Positions 1-12,262 of a stretch of 64,000 nucleotides of DNA are shown piece by piece. Each line of letters opens with the position of its first letter. Within the stretch, counting starts at the first letter, position 1. The position numbers and the translations under genes are program-made. This DNA comes from Avena insularis. Its lineage: Eukaryota; Streptophyta; Magnoliopsida; Poales; Poaceae. The stretch spans positions 469,446,792 through 469,510,791 of the forward strand of contig CM042697.1 of the NCBI GenBank assembly GCA_023614405.1, read 5' to 3'. Under the pieces are notes generated by a model. It made no database searches and was not told the origin of the DNA. It saw only the letters and a list, made by a program, of their open reading frames with translations.

Positions 1-1567
1 GAATACATACCCTCGAAGACCGAATAGCATTAACGAGGTTGTACTTGTGGATGATGTAGACGAACGCTTGCCGATCTCAAGATCGTGATGAAGTCCGTCT
101 GGTCCAGCCGGTCCAGCACGATCAAGTCCAGCACCTCAAAGCAGTGGTGCATCCGTTATCGCACACACGTCTGTACCCGACAACCTCCGCGCCTCGCTCC
201 AAAGGAAGCAATGGAAGCAACAAATCCTTCCAGAAAAAGCCACCGGGAACATGTATCTTGCTGATCCGAGACCATGGGGAAATTCTAAAGGGGAGAGAGA
301 TCCTTCGCGAGGAGGTGTGAGAGATAAGTGAGAGGAGGGGGTCCTTTTATAGGGGAGGGGGCAGCCCAAGGGGGCATGGCCGCCGGCCATGGAGGGTTCC
401 CCCACCTCTCCCTCATTCATGTGGTGGAAGCTCCACTCACATAAAAACCTCTCCACTCACAATTCCACTCACATGCATTAATTTTCCACCAAAATTAATG
501 CAAGCTCTCATTTAAATAAAACTCTTTTATTTATTTATTCAGAATTTTGTTAATTACTTTAATTAACAAACATTCACATAAAACCCCTTGCTAGTATTCC
601 ATTTCACATGCAGAACCAGTTTCAGCAATTTCAACCGAAACAGTTCCGGTGTCTAGTGAAATAAATTCCTGCGCTTTCCTTTTCTTTTTTTGACATATCA
701 TTTGCTCTGAATGGTGTCGGTATCCCTTAAGTGTGTCACCCTACGGTTCGCGAATAATGCGGACATGATCGAGACCCTTCTCCGATCAATAATCAGTAGC
801 GGAACCTAGAGATCCATACTGACTCCCACACATTCAACGATGACTTCTGTGATCGTGTGAACCTTTTACGCTAGTATCTTAATCCCTTTGTTTCACGATA
901 TATTACATGTCCGAGATTCTATCATCGGTATCTCCATACCTAGTTTGATCTCGTTACCGACATGCACTCTTTTCTCGTTTTCGTGATATAACATTCTAGT
1001 GATCAAATCACTTGCTTGCAAGCTAATCAATGTGATACCACCGAGAGGGCCCAGAGCATATCTATCCGTCATCGGGATGAACAAATTCCACTCTCGATCC
1101 ATGGGTCTCAACATAACACTTTAGTAGTTCTGAAGCCATCTTTATAATCACCCAATTACGGTGTGACGTTTGATGTCATCGAGAAACTCTTCCGGTGTTA
1201 GTGATTGACATGATCTCATGGTCTAAGGATTAGGATCACTTCGTAAGTTGTTATAGCAATATAAACTCAATGACTTTGATCGTAATGCTATACTTCGGAT
1301 GAATGTTCATCACATCATTACACTAATGTTGTGACCTCGTTATTAACAACATCCAATGTCCATGATCAGGAAACTTTGATCATCATGTTAATCAACGAGC
1401 TAGTTTATAAGAGAGGCATAACTAGGAACTTCCTTTTTGTTTATCAAACACACATGTATTAACGCTTCCGTATTAATACAATTATAGCATGCAAAATAAA
1501 CATTTATCATAAATAAGGAATACGATAATAACCACTTTATTATTGCCTCTCGGGCATATTCCCTTCA
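1..1567 (-). repeat. 3' LTR of the left Copia element (partial)
   Basis: This segment matches 6580-8148 almost base for base. It ends on the plus strand with CATATTCCCTTCA, the start of the LTR in element sense. The adjoining internal bases (GTCTCCCACTTGC on the plus strand) give a purine-rich GCAAGTGGGAGAC in element sense, as expected for a polypurine tract. A TATAAAAGG-like core promoter is seen in element sense around 343-351. ORFs here have no homologue that I recognise and are LTR sequence. Confidence 0.9.
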
Positions 1568-2950
1568 GTCTCCCACTTGCACTAGAGACAATAATCTAGT
1601 TTGAAAACTTTGCGTATTGAACACCTATGGCTTTCTGGTGTTCCATATACGCAATTACAAGTGGTTAACATAATCTACGGATCTAATACTTTTAGGTCCG
1701 TGTGTATTTACATGTCTTTGCGTCTCCACGCATCACTCATTCTCCAATGAGATGGCATTGTATAAATTTGGTCTTTTGATGAGACCTTTAGTTTCTTGGG
1801 GTTAAACCATGTCGATACTATTGTCGTACAATATATCTATAGTGTTAGCCCGTTGCGAACAACACCTTAGTTTGATAACAAACTACTTGAAACAAATTCC
1901 CTCCTTTGCTGCTACTATAGCAGTCATATACTTAGCCTTTTGTTGTAGTATTCGTCACAATGTCTTAACTTTGGAATACATCCAAATCCATCATGAAAAC
2001 TCCTTTCCATTTCATTGTGCCACTCATAGTTTAAATTGAGATAAACTTAATTTGTATCTTGCGATAAAACTAGTATCAATGTAACACTTTACAATGAACT
2101 ATTTGTAATTGTTTGTCACCTCTAGACAAATATATTCTTAGTTCTTCCAAAAGATCATAAGAATATCCTTACTATAGTCCAATGATCATTATATGATTCA
2201 TTCTGATATATGCTCATAACACTTAGAGCATAGGACATATCTGGATGTGTACATATCATGGTATGATTGATCAAAACATTCTCGTGATTTCACTCATCAA
2301 GTGTCAAAGCACTTGAATCTTGTTTCACTTATCAAGTGTCGATACACTTGAATCTTGATTCAATTCCTTTTCCATGCGACAAGAACCTTTTCTTGTCGTT
2401 TCTATATTGAACTCCTTCAATATCTCATATATGTACGTTTGGCACAATCATATTAGCGTCACAGTCTATCCACTATAGACATTCATGCTAAATATTCGGG
2501 TTTTGCCTAAGTATTTCATCGAAATGAAATTCTTAACCTTTGTCAATAAAAGATACATCATTTTTAATCAACAAGATGTCCTCCACATAATGTATTAGAA
2601 ATATGTCTTAGCGCTCCCACTTAATTTCTTGCAAATGCAAGCATCTTCATCCTCTCCTGATGAAAAACTCCTTTTTCATCATGGTGAAGATTCCAACTCC
2701 GCGATGCTTACTTCAACCATTGAAGTTTGCATGCCCTTTTTAGCATCCTTTGAATTAACAAAACCTTTTGGATCGTGTCATGTACACGTCCTAGGTAACC
2801 ATTCTATTAGAAGAACTTTGTTTTGTTTATTCATCTACCATATACCAAATTATATGTAGTGGTTGCTACTTTAATCCGTCCAGACTAAATATCGCTATGA
2901 AAGATCAAATCTTGTCATAGTCAACTCCTTGAACATTGTCATAAAATACT

Positions 2951-3331
2951 TTACGACATGTCGACTATTTCATAGATGTGAAACATCCATGTCTGTTTCT
3001 TTATAGATCCAAATACGACCGATAGGTTTTTACACCTTTCCGGAGGGTCTTCCAAGTTCAAAACTTGATTTATCGTGTATGGACTTATCACGGATTTTAT
3101 GGCTTCAAGCCATTTGACGGAGTCAGGGCCCATCATCGCTTCTTTGTATGTGGTCGGTTCATCATTATCAAACAATAATGATTTACTCTCAAATCTCAAC
3201 ATTTGATTGTTTATCCGACCGACTTGGTTCAATAAGAACTTAGATCTCCGTGACCACAACCTTTGAGGCACATAATCTATGAGCATTATGGCAGCCTCCG
3301 GAACGATTTCCGGCGCTGCGCAACTTAGCAC
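2951..3331 (-). pseudogene. Copia reverse transcriptase fragment
   Basis: A 126-codon minus-strand frame contains the stretch EPTTYKEAMMGPDSVKW followed by LEAIKS and a region like the NQVWNLVDPPEG motif. This is the start of the RVT_2 domain (PF07727) of Copia polyproteins. The catalytic YVDD motif is not in this frame, and neighbouring frames are closed by stops and frameshifts. It marks the pol gene of the left Copia element and agrees with the orientation deduced from the primer binding site. No protein function is expected. Confidence 0.8.
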
Positions 3332-3795
3332 ATTTAGCTAAGGTTCGTTAACCTTATCAAAGTTATATTGTCCTCCCACTTAACATTTATGAAAAATTTC
3401 TTCTTCAAGGAACTTCACGTTTCAAGTGACAAACCCTTTTGTCCTTGGTGTTATGGAGGAATAACCAATTATTATTCGAAATAACCTACAAAGACATGCT
3501 CATCTGACTTTGGTTGTAAACAACTTACTTATGTTTAGCATACTAAAATTTAAGAAATGACAACTTGGGTTTTACCCCAAACCATAACTCATATGGTGTC
3601 ATTTCAACGGATCAAGATAGATCTCTTTTCAGTGTAAAAGCGGAAGTCTCTAAAGTTTTAATCTTTTAAAACATAATGGCAGTTTTATAAATAACACCTT
3701 TGATCTAACCATGTCAAACAAGATTTCATTACAAATCTCAAACACTCCATACTCCTATGGTGTTTCGGGAGATGTAAATCTAGGTGTTTTGCTAA

Positions 3796-3914
3796 ACTTG
3801 TAACTCAAATAAATCCCTTTATGATAAAATCATAATTCATTTATTTTCTTGTTACACTTGTAACTCAAATAAATCCCTTATGATAAAATCATAAACCATT
3901 TATTTTCTTGTTAC
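3796..3914. repeat. 60-bp tandem duplication inside the Copia element
   Basis: Two copies of an AT-rich unit starting ACTTGTAACTCAAATAAATC lie at 3796 and 3856, differing by a few bases. It lies in the degenerate pol region and is probably a replication-slippage product. Confidence 0.7.
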
Positions 3915-6461
3915 AATGATTTTCACTTCATTTTGAAAGTCTTTGAACATTTTCAAATATTTCACACTTCTTTCTCATTAAGTGAATATTCACTCAAATT
4001 TCCGGAGAAAGTATATGAAGTTGAAACCCATCGCTTACGACTACACATAATGGACTACATACATCGATATGTATCAATTCCAATATTTTAGTCGTTCGTT
4101 CTTCTTTGGCCTTTTAACGAAGTTTTAATTATCGCGAGGAAAGTCTCACAAGCGTCACTTGATCAAATCAAAGAATTCAAAACTCCATGAAAATGGAGTT
4201 TCTTCATGTTTTATTTCTAATATAATTTAAACAGCGATGTCACTTCGTAAGTGATCTTCCAATCATTTGTCTTGCGAAATTTTAGCATTAGCTTTATGGA
4301 TATGATTTCTCCAACTAGATTTGTAAATCATCCATCTAATATGTAATATGGTAATTATTTGAACAACCTTTGTTCTCATAATACCTGATTTAAATAACAA
4401 CTATTAAAACAAATCTTGAAGTCAAGCTTTGGTGTCAACGAGAAATACAAACAACGTTTGTTTGTTTTCGATGAACATCATCACATATTCTCTTGCTAGT
4501 TACTTAGGCCATTGTGGTTCATGAATTGCGTTGTTCCGTATGAAATTTCATACCAACCAATTCGGTATCCAATACCCAAGAACCACATTATTTAACAAGC
4601 AAAGAATACAACCATAACATGTATATCATCCATATACCTAAATTGGATATTTCCAATCTTTTCTTTTCTTCCAAATATATTTTATAGATTCTCTTTCAGC
4701 ATTTCCTTTTCCTTTTTAAAAGAATCTATCAACATCAAAAGTGGCGCCATATACATGACACATAGTCCAAAGCGTGTATATTCAAATAATAATACCTTTG
4801 GACTTGCACTTTGAAGTAGATCACCATCATCAAAATGATCGGTATTCTTTCAAAATCCATTCTTTAGTAATCTTTTAGTGCACTAAACACTTTAAATACA
4901 TCTTCTATTCACCCTTATCATGACGACTTTCATGATCAAGCTACTGTAGCTTATAAAGGCGAATCGTGAGTATAATAGTACTTTCCAAAACCCTTTTGGA
5001 TGATTAGGATGTCTAGCATCTCCAACCTTTGTAAATTCTCATCCAATATGAGAACATATATTATACTCTATCATATTGCAACCAAAACACTGTTTCAGAT
5101 ATCGTTATATCTGCCACACATGATGGTTTCTGAAACAATTCTTTCAGCTTCTAGATAAACTTGATATTAAAACAATCAAGAATCATGGAGGCAAACATGA
5201 TACTTAAGATACTAACACTGGAATTGTTACTATCGATTTAATACCAATTATTAAATCTCACGGAGTAAACAGAGTTTGCTGAAAGTTTGCAATAGGACTT
5301 TAAACTTTAGATTGACCCTCAACACAATACGATACCAATTCGTAAAGTATATATCCAGAATTCTATAGTTCTATTATCTCAATTACAATTATGCATAAGG
5401 TGGTGAACGAATGCCAATGACTACAACAAATTATGCAAATTCACTTTGATTTAATTTATGATAAATTGAGTACTACTAATCCAAATTAGAAATGAACTCC
5501 CACTCAAAAACGACATCCCTCGTGTCTTTTTGGTGATTACATGAACCAAATCCACTACACCAAGTCCGATCATCACGTGAGTCGGTGTAGCTTCAAAGAC
5601 GAGCATCAAATGGGCATCATATCTTCCATATGACTCATGCTTAATCTTTCGGTCCGTGTTCCAAGGCCATGTCTATACATGTTAGGCTCGCCAAGTAAGA
5701 ACCTTAGTATTCGCGTGTTTAACTGTCTTACACCCGAGATATGCTCGTGGATTCAAGTACACCCGATCATCACGTGATGTCTTGGAGCGACGAAAACATA
5801 ATCGGTGCATACTGAAGGAAGAACACATTCTTATCTTGATATTTAAATGAGGGATCATCTTATTATGCTAATAAAACGCTAAAATAGAAATATAAGATGC
5901 AATCAAACATCTCATGTTAATAAGTGAAATGATATGGTTCCCGCATATGATCTCCATCATGTGCATCGTGGTATGATCTCTATCATACCTTTATGTGTAA
6001 GGCCAAGGTCTATGGAACTTACGCTTATGTGTTGTAAGAGTATCATCTCATACTTCTACTTACAACATCACCATATCATAACACTAGCCCAGCAACAATC
6101 TAAACTAGACGCCTCTAATTTGTCCATTGCAAGTTTTACGTGGCTTAGGGCTTTCGAAGATAGAACCGTTCTTACCTACGAACATGAACCACAACGAGGA
6201 TAACCAAAATTTTGACAACTCATTGCAAATTAGATATTAACTATAGTAGGAGAGACAGACTCCCGCTAGCCACTTATGCAAACTAGTTGCATGTCAAGCG
6301 TGGAACAGGTCTCATGTGCGAGGACATGTAAAGTTTGTCCGGGCGGCTTCATCCCACTATGCCACCAATATCCAAAGTATAACTAAGAAGCAATAAAATG
6401 ATCATCATCACCCACATACTCATATGTGTACTACCCGTGCAAAGCATCTACGCATAGATCC

Positions 6462-6474
6462 GGCTCTGATACCA
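6462..6474 (-). other. Primer binding site (initiator tRNA-Met type)
   Basis: In element sense the LTR end CCCTACA is followed, after one base, by TGGTATCAGAGCC, the classic plant retrotransposon site complementary to the 3' end of initiator methionine tRNA. It fixes the minus-strand orientation and the inner edge of the 5' LTR at 6476. Confidence 0.93.
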
Positions 6475-6475
6475 C

Positions 6476-8148
6476 TGTAGGGTTCGCAGCATAGAAAACA
6501 AAAATTTTCCTACGATGGGAACATATAAGTACCAAGATCTATCTACTAGATACAAGCAACGGGTGGATATACATCCATAGAATACATACCCTCGAAGACC
6601 GAATAGCGTTAACGAGGTTGTACTCGTGGATGAAGTAGACGAACGCTTGCCGATCTCAAGATCGTGATGAAGTCCGTCTGGTCCAGCCGGTCCAGCACGA
6701 TCAAGTCCAGCACCTCAAAGCAGTGGTGCATCCGTGATCGCACACACGTACGGGTAACCCGACAACCTCCGCGCCCTCGCTCCAGCGAAGCAGCGGAAGC
6801 AACAAATCCTTCCAGAAAAAGCCACCGGGAACATGTATCACGCTGATCCGAAACCATGGGGAAATTCTAAAGGGGGAGAGAGATCCTTCGCGAGGAGGTG
6901 TGAGAGATAAGTGAGAGGAGGGGTTCCTTTTATAGGAGAGGGGGCAGCCCAAGGGGGCATGACCGACGGCCATGGAGGGTGCCCCCACCTCTCCCTCATT
7001 CATGTGGTGGAAGCTCCACTCACATAAAAACCTCTCCACTCACAATTCCACTCACATGCATTAATTTTTCACCAAAATTAATGCAAGCTCTCATTTAAAT
7101 AAAAATATTTTATTTATTTATTCAGAATTTTGTTAATTACTTTAATTAACAAACATTCACATAAAACCCCTTGATAGTATTCCATTTCACATGCAGAACC
7201 AGTTTCAGCAATTTCAACCGAAACAGTTCCGGTGTCTAGTGAAATAAATTCCTGCGCTTTCCTTTTCTTTTTCTGACATATCATTTACTCCGAATGGTGT
7301 CGGTATCCCTTAAGTATGTCACCCTACGGTTCGCGAATAATGCGGACATGATCGAGACCCTTCTCCGATCAATAATCAGTAGCGGGACCTGGAGATCCAT
7401 ACTGACTCCCACACATTCAACGATGACTTCTGTGATCGTGTGAACCTTTTATGCTAGTATCTTAATCCCTTTGTTTCACGATATATTACATGTCCGAGAT
7501 TCGATCATCGGTATCTCCATACCTAGTTTGATCTGCATCGACATGCACTCTTTTCTCGTTCCCGTGATATAACATTCTAGTGATCAAATCACTTGCTTGC
7601 AAGCTAATCAATGTGATATCACCGAGAGGGCCCAGAGCATATCTATCCGTCCTCGGGATGAACAAATTCCACTCTCGATCCATGGGTCTCAACATAACAC
7701 TTTAGTAGTTCTGAATCCATCTTTATAATCACCCAGTTACGGTGTGACGTTTGATGTCATCGAGAAACTCTTTCGGTGTTAGTGATTGACATGATCTCAT
7801 GGTCTAAGGATTATGATCACTTCGTAAATTGTTATAGCAATATAAACTCAATGACTTTGATCGTAATGCTATACTTCGGATGAATGTTCATCACATCATT
7901 ACACTAATGTTGTGACCTCGTTATTAACAACATCCAATATCCATGATCAGGAAACTTTGATCATCATGTTAATCAACGAGCTAGTTTATAAGTGAGGCAT
8001 AACTAGGAACTTCCTTTTTGTTTATTAAACACACATTTATTAACGTTTCCATATTAATACAATTATAGCATGCAAAATAAACATTTATCATAAATAAGGA
8101 ATACGATAATAACGACTTTATTATTGCCTCTCGGGCATATTCCCTTCA
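6476..8148 (-). repeat. 5' LTR of the left Copia element
   Basis: Complete 1673-bp LTR running TGTAGGG..CCCTTCA on the plus strand. A TATA box in element sense (TATAAAAGG, plus-strand 6926-6934) would drive transcription towards lower coordinates. The outer flank begins TCGTC; the matching flank of the other LTR lies outside the window. It shares its terminal bases and scattered blocks with the LTR at 60862-62758, so the two elements are distant relatives. Confidence 0.92.
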
Positions 8149-8310
8149 TCGTCGTTTTCGCCGAGCCGTCGTTGTCGGCTTTGTTTTATCTTCTTCTTTC
8201 TTTTGTTTTTCTTTCGGGCTTGCTGTGTGATGTTTGCCCTAGGAGTGGACTCGTTTGTATCAGTGGTTTGCTATATTAATATAGCGGGGCAAAAGCCTGA
8301 TTCAAGAGAA
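8149..8310 (+). mobile_element. LINE-like 3'-end remnant
   Basis: The block includes TATTAATATAGCGGGGC followed by AAAAGCC, a signature that I associate with 3' untranslated ends of grass LINEs. It abuts the Copia LTR directly, so the Copia element probably inserted in this older LINE and the remainder lies beyond the left window edge. Family attribution is from memory of the pattern, not a search. Confidence 0.45.
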
Positions 8311-9551
8311 CTAGATACTAAAAGAGTAATTATTGGTCATAAAATTATATTTCGGAAACAACAATTTTACCTTAATCGTCAGAGCGGAATGGATGTAGAC
8401 TAACAAAAGATTTTTTTTTCTATACAATTATAATGCAACTTTTTCCGGTTTTACATCGGATTTTCTATTTTCTCCACATCAAATTTTGAATGAGAACTAA
8501 TCATATGTTTTAATGAGATGTCTCATTTCTTGGAAAATGTTATTCACCACAAAATATGAGTGATTTTTTTCATGTAATATAGCACATAGTCTCGTTGTCC
8601 AATCCCCTCATACACCATTAATGCACGTGTGGTATTCGTCGCAGTACCTATAGAATGTTTACAATGTTGTAATGACTATTTTAATGACACATGAAGAGTG
8701 GAAATCAACCTCATTCATCCATTTATACCAAACTTTTTTATTTCTAATAACTCATCTCTTGGCTCTAAATGCATGACCTTTATGGTATATCCTTCAATAT
8801 AGACTAGCATCAATATCATTTTACAATAACAACAAGGGAAAGTAACAATGTAACTACAACCCGACATTGTCATGTACAATAGGATATGCATATACATATC
8901 TGCGATACAATTCCAATTTTACTATTTTAGACATTATTCATTATAACTAGAATCATATTTTTTCCAACAACCATTTTTCACACTTTTAGATGTTTAGCAA
9001 ATCTTTTAGTGTGAACATATTTGATCAGAATTTTATGCAAGCCCAGGTATCACATTAATCCAAATATATACCAATATACCATTAATTTTTCATTGTGTGT
9101 CTACATATCCTTGCATGAAGTATCTTTGAATATCTACAAAACTTGGTAGAGTGTTCTAGTCTCTATAGAGCCACAGAATGGATGGCAAGGCAGGTTAACT
9201 TGCCGGAGTTTTTTTTATAGTATGGAAGTAAAAAACTTTTAGTCTGTCCTTGATGATTGTCCTATGGTTGATCTTATTATATGAGAGGGAGTTGTGGAGA
9301 TAATAGAGAGTTGGGACGGAGACCAAGTGGATCATGCCAGCAACAAACAGAGACGTCATGGTGCCACACAGCTGGTTCGACCTTTGTATGAGTAATAGCC
9401 ACTATGTCATGCTCATATCTGTATTATCTAGATTGGAAAGTACAAGAGCAAGATTGGATCTATAAGTATAGGCCTTGACAATGGTGGCTTGGGGTGTGTT
9501 CTGCAAGGAGATCCTTTGATGGAGGAATGCATGCTCGTTATACAGAGGCGA
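8311..9551. other. AT-rich intergenic DNA, no gene recognised
   Basis: No frame here has recognisable domains. Part of it (about 8700-8830) is weakly similar to 28680-28800, suggesting a very old shared repeat. The last 150 bp are one flank of the target site of the hAT element and continue at 10911. Confidence 0.5.
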
Positions 9552-10902
9552 CAAGGCCGGTCCTGAGGGGGGACTAGAGGGGCAGTCGTCCCGGGCCCGA
9601 AAAAAGTAGGGGCCCAAAAATTTACAGGCCTACTATACATTGTAAAAAAACATTTTTATGGGCTATACATCGAATCCCTTACCAAGGAAACAAGTATCCA
9701 TCGCTCGCACGGCCTGATTGCTCGCCTGCCTCGATGATCAACTCCTAGGCCAAGGAAGCGATCGCTGGACTCGACAACTCCTAGGTATCGGCGCATCGCT
9801 TGACCACGACCAAGGCATGTGCTCGACTCGAGTACTCGACGACTCCAGGAATTGGTCTAGACTCTCTTATTCGCTTCGGCTTCCCATGACCGGACATGCC
9901 CCGCTTCCCGAGTTTCGTCGCCTAATCGCCTCCCCTGGATCATATCGCCTCCCATCGCCTGATCGCCTCTCAAGCGTCCTGCCTCAAGCCCTTTACGATC
10001 GACCGCCAGGCACCCTGCACGCAGGAAGGCCATCGACGATCTTCAAATATGCCTGCTGGTCTGCCCCTACCCAGCCTTAATTCTTATTTCTTAGTTCTTA
10101 ATTCTAGTTAGTAAATTATGTTCTTGATTTCTTGTTTATAGCAAGCGAGGTTAACTGATTATAGCGCATAAATCTGATGCTTAGAAAAGAAAAAGAAGAG
10201 AACAAGAGAAGAAATTAATAGAATCAAAGAGATGATCTTTTCATAAATTTTTAAAGAGCAACACGAGCAATCCAGATGAGTTGGCGCTAGTTCTTGTGGG
10301 AGAACACAGTAATGTTGATTCAGAATATAAAGCCGGTACAGAGGACGATGTTCATATCAACGCAGATGATGACAATGTGAGTAATCATGATGATGAATCT
10401 GCTAATATTGTTATCCTAATATTTCTATCGTTTATCGTATCTTATTTACTATTACTATGCCAGTGAATGTTGTATAAGCCCAAAGAAGCTTTTCAAAATT
10501 GAAATTATTGAATATGGTATCTTATTTGTAAAGTTTCTTCTTCTTATTTAATATAAAAAAATCTACATCGTTGGGGCTTCTCCTACGGTAAATTGTTCAA
10601 AAAAAACTATTTCAGATCTGTAATGTCTCATGAGAGGTTAAATGGTTTGGCAACTCTATGCATAGAGAAGTTAGTGGACGAGATTGATATCGTTTTCATC
10701 GTCACGGACTTTGCTTCTAGAATTTTTTGAAGGAAATTTTGAGGTATCATGCAAACATTGTTATTTTTATATGAATGTTATAGTTTGGAGTATACTTAAA
10801 ATATTTATTTTTTATTATCTCATCTATACATAATTTTTTTATAATAAAGGCCACAGAATTTTAGTTTTGCCCCGGGCCCCCGAAATCTCAGGACCGGCCC
10901 TG
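9552..10902 (+). mobile_element. hAT-type DNA transposon, internal deletion derivative
   Basis: The element has 16-bp terminal inverted repeats, CAAGGCCGGTCCTGAG on the left and, read inward from the right, CAGGGCCGGTCCTGAG (one mismatch). It is flanked by perfect 8-bp direct repeats AGAGGCGA at 9544-9551 and 10903-10910. An 8-bp duplication and ends of this kind are diagnostic of the hAT superfamily. Subterminal G/C runs (CCCGGGCCC) are typical of the family encoding TTF-type zinc-finger transposases. Remains of the transposase N-terminus (about 10170-10466) and C-terminus (10623-10730) are present, but the catalytic middle is missing, so the 1351-bp copy is non-autonomous. It is mobilisable in principle only if a related transposase exists elsewhere. 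Confidence 0.92.
10170..10730 (+). pseudogene. hAT transposase remnants (N- and C-terminal ends only)
   Basis: An N-terminal stretch reading SNPDELALVLVGEH and then an Asp/Glu/Asn-rich segment ends at a stop at 10464-10466. About 160 bp later, 10623-10730 encodes 35 residues beginning MSHERLNGLATLCIEK and ending with a motif ending DFASRIF. This is the very C-terminal tail of hAT dimerisation domains (PF05699) in TTF-zinc-finger hAT transposases, and it ends with its own stop. Everything between these ends (zinc finger, catalytic DDE core, most of the dimerisation domain) is missing. The fusion is not a working transposase. Confidence 0.8.
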
Positions 10903-11219
10903 AGAGGCGAATACTTTGGTATCCTTCGATCTACTGTTCAATATGATCCCACCTTACACGACCATTAGCGGCCAACGGAAGCTAGAGAATTCTGAATAAT
11001 GTGTAGCTTTCTATGTTCCTGCGATAGATATGGAGTGCTCCGGTGGCTTGAAGCCTTCAGGCGGTATACGTACGGTGCTCGTCCGGCAATGCTATCAAGC
11101 CACATAGCCGCACAGTCGTTTCTTACGGAGAACCTTCCTCATAGCCCTATATTTTCAAGAACGGTGGTTGATGTCGTTCATGCGGGCCTTTGTTCTTTTC
11201 GGCATGACAATTTTGTGTT

Positions 11220-11646
11220 TTTCTTTACAAAAATTTCACCAATTTATTAATAATCATTAATAGCAGTGTAAAGGAGTCTAAAAGTAATAAAAATTATAAA
11301 TAGGTCACTGGACCACCTACGATGACTACAAACACTAGCACGAGCCGAATAAGCCGCCATCCTTGCCCCTTCATCATCGGACTCGATCAAAACTTGTCGT
11401 AGTAAAGCTTGTTGTAGTAGAGACATAAAGTCGTCCTGCTAAGTCCGCAAAATACCAGCGCACCAAAGCACCAACCATCACCGAAAATGATAACCGTAGA
11501 TTGGAAGAGACTGACATTAAATCACACCAACAAATACGAAAAAAGATCAGATTCCAAGAGATCCGCCAGACAGACGACTCCAGGCGTTCTCCGTCTACGC
11601 TAGGCACACCACCAAAGCAAGGATAGAGCGGAGAGGATCTTATTCT
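11220..11646 (-). mobile_element. 5'-truncated non-LTR retrotransposon with 14-bp target duplication
   Basis: The insert is bounded by GACAATTTTGTGTT at 11206-11219 and again at 11647-11660. In minus-strand sense its 3' end is A-rich (GTAAAGAAAA). A long target duplication plus a terminal A-tract is the hallmark of target-primed reverse transcription. The body matches the plus-strand copy at about 30240-30420, over the region around GGTGGTGTGCCTAGC and the downstream TCAGTCTCTTCC block. It has no coding potential. It may be a truncated LINE or a SINE-like family. Confidence 0.85.
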
Positions 11647-11767
11647 GACAATTTTGTGTTATGTTCTCTTGCTTTTTGTGTGCATCCTTGATGTCTCGAG
11701 TTGCTTTGGATAATGAGTTGTAGCAGCAGCTGGATTTATTTGATATCAATTTATTTTTACATTATTA

Positions 11768-11840
11768 CTTCCTCCGTTCTGAAATGTAAGGGTTTTAGTA
11801 GAGTAGTTGAATTTAAAGTGCTAGAAAGACTTAAATGTAG
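11768..11840. repeat. Possible half Stowaway MITE
   Basis: The sequence CTTCCTCCGTTCTGAAATGT just after a TA resembles a Stowaway terminus, but no matching opposite end is found within 400 bp. It may be a truncated copy. Confidence 0.4.
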
Positions 11841-12091
11841 CATCAGGGGGCAGTACCCTTTATGAGAATAATAGAACAAAATCAAACAATGTGAAAATAG
11901 TTGAATGAACAATCAATGAACATGATGATTTGTGGTGCTCTCAAGTCATATTACAAAAATCCCAAAGCTTCAAAATAGTTTAGTTGATTGGCGAGCTGTA
12001 TATTATATGAATCATCATCATGTAAAATTCTTACTCTACACATGATATTTACGCATCGAGAAGCAAAAAATAAATTCCACCTCAAATAATA

Positions 12092-12260
12092 CTCCCTCCG
12101 TTCAAAAATATAAGACGTTTTAGCTTTGTGAATCAAATGTACCTAGACGTCTTTTACTGTATAGATTCATAGAGGTTCGGAGTGAATCTATACACTAAAA
12201 GGCGTTTAGATATATTCATTTCAGAAAACTAGAATGACTTATATTTCTGAACGGAGGGAG
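12092..12260. mobile_element. Stowaway MITE (TA target duplication)
   Basis: Ends CTCCCTCCGTTC and GAACGGAGGGAG are inverted repeats flanked by TA at 12090-12091 and 12261-12262. The 169-bp length, TA duplication and CTCCCTCC ends are characteristic of Stowaway (Tc1/mariner) MITEs of grasses. The arms pair over most of the length (TATAAG and AGACGTCT blocks), so it can fold into a hairpin. Confidence 0.93.
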
Positions 12261-12262
12261 TA

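Larger units (their letters stand above)
1..8148 (-). mobile_element. Copia LTR retrotransposon, degenerate, cut by left window edge
   Basis: Two near-identical LTRs (1-1567 and 6476-8148) flank about 4.9 kb. The element reads on the minus strand. The LTR next to 6475 is followed, in element sense, by a primer binding site matching the 3' end of initiator methionine tRNA, so 6476-8148 is the 5' LTR and 1-1567 the 3' LTR, with about 104 bp of it outside the window. LTR ends are TG..CA. The internal part is short for Copia (usually about 5 kb of coding sequence alone), and only one recognisable reverse-transcriptase fragment remains, so the element is non-autonomous. The two LTRs differ by scattered substitutions and small indels, which indicates an insertion that is not recent. 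The left target site lies outside the window. Family name not assigned. Confidence 0.9.

Noticed and set aside
6462..6474. Possible tRNA gene because of the tRNA-like sequence
   Set aside because: Only 13 bases match tRNA-Met, next to an LTR; it is a primer binding site.
6609..7039. ORFs within the Copia LTR
   Set aside because: The same ORFs occur in both LTR copies and contain no domain; they are LTR sequence.
8700..8900. Similarity between 8700-8830 and 28680-28800 as a functional conserved element
   Set aside because: The match is short, AT-rich and diverged; an old dispersed repeat is the simpler explanation.
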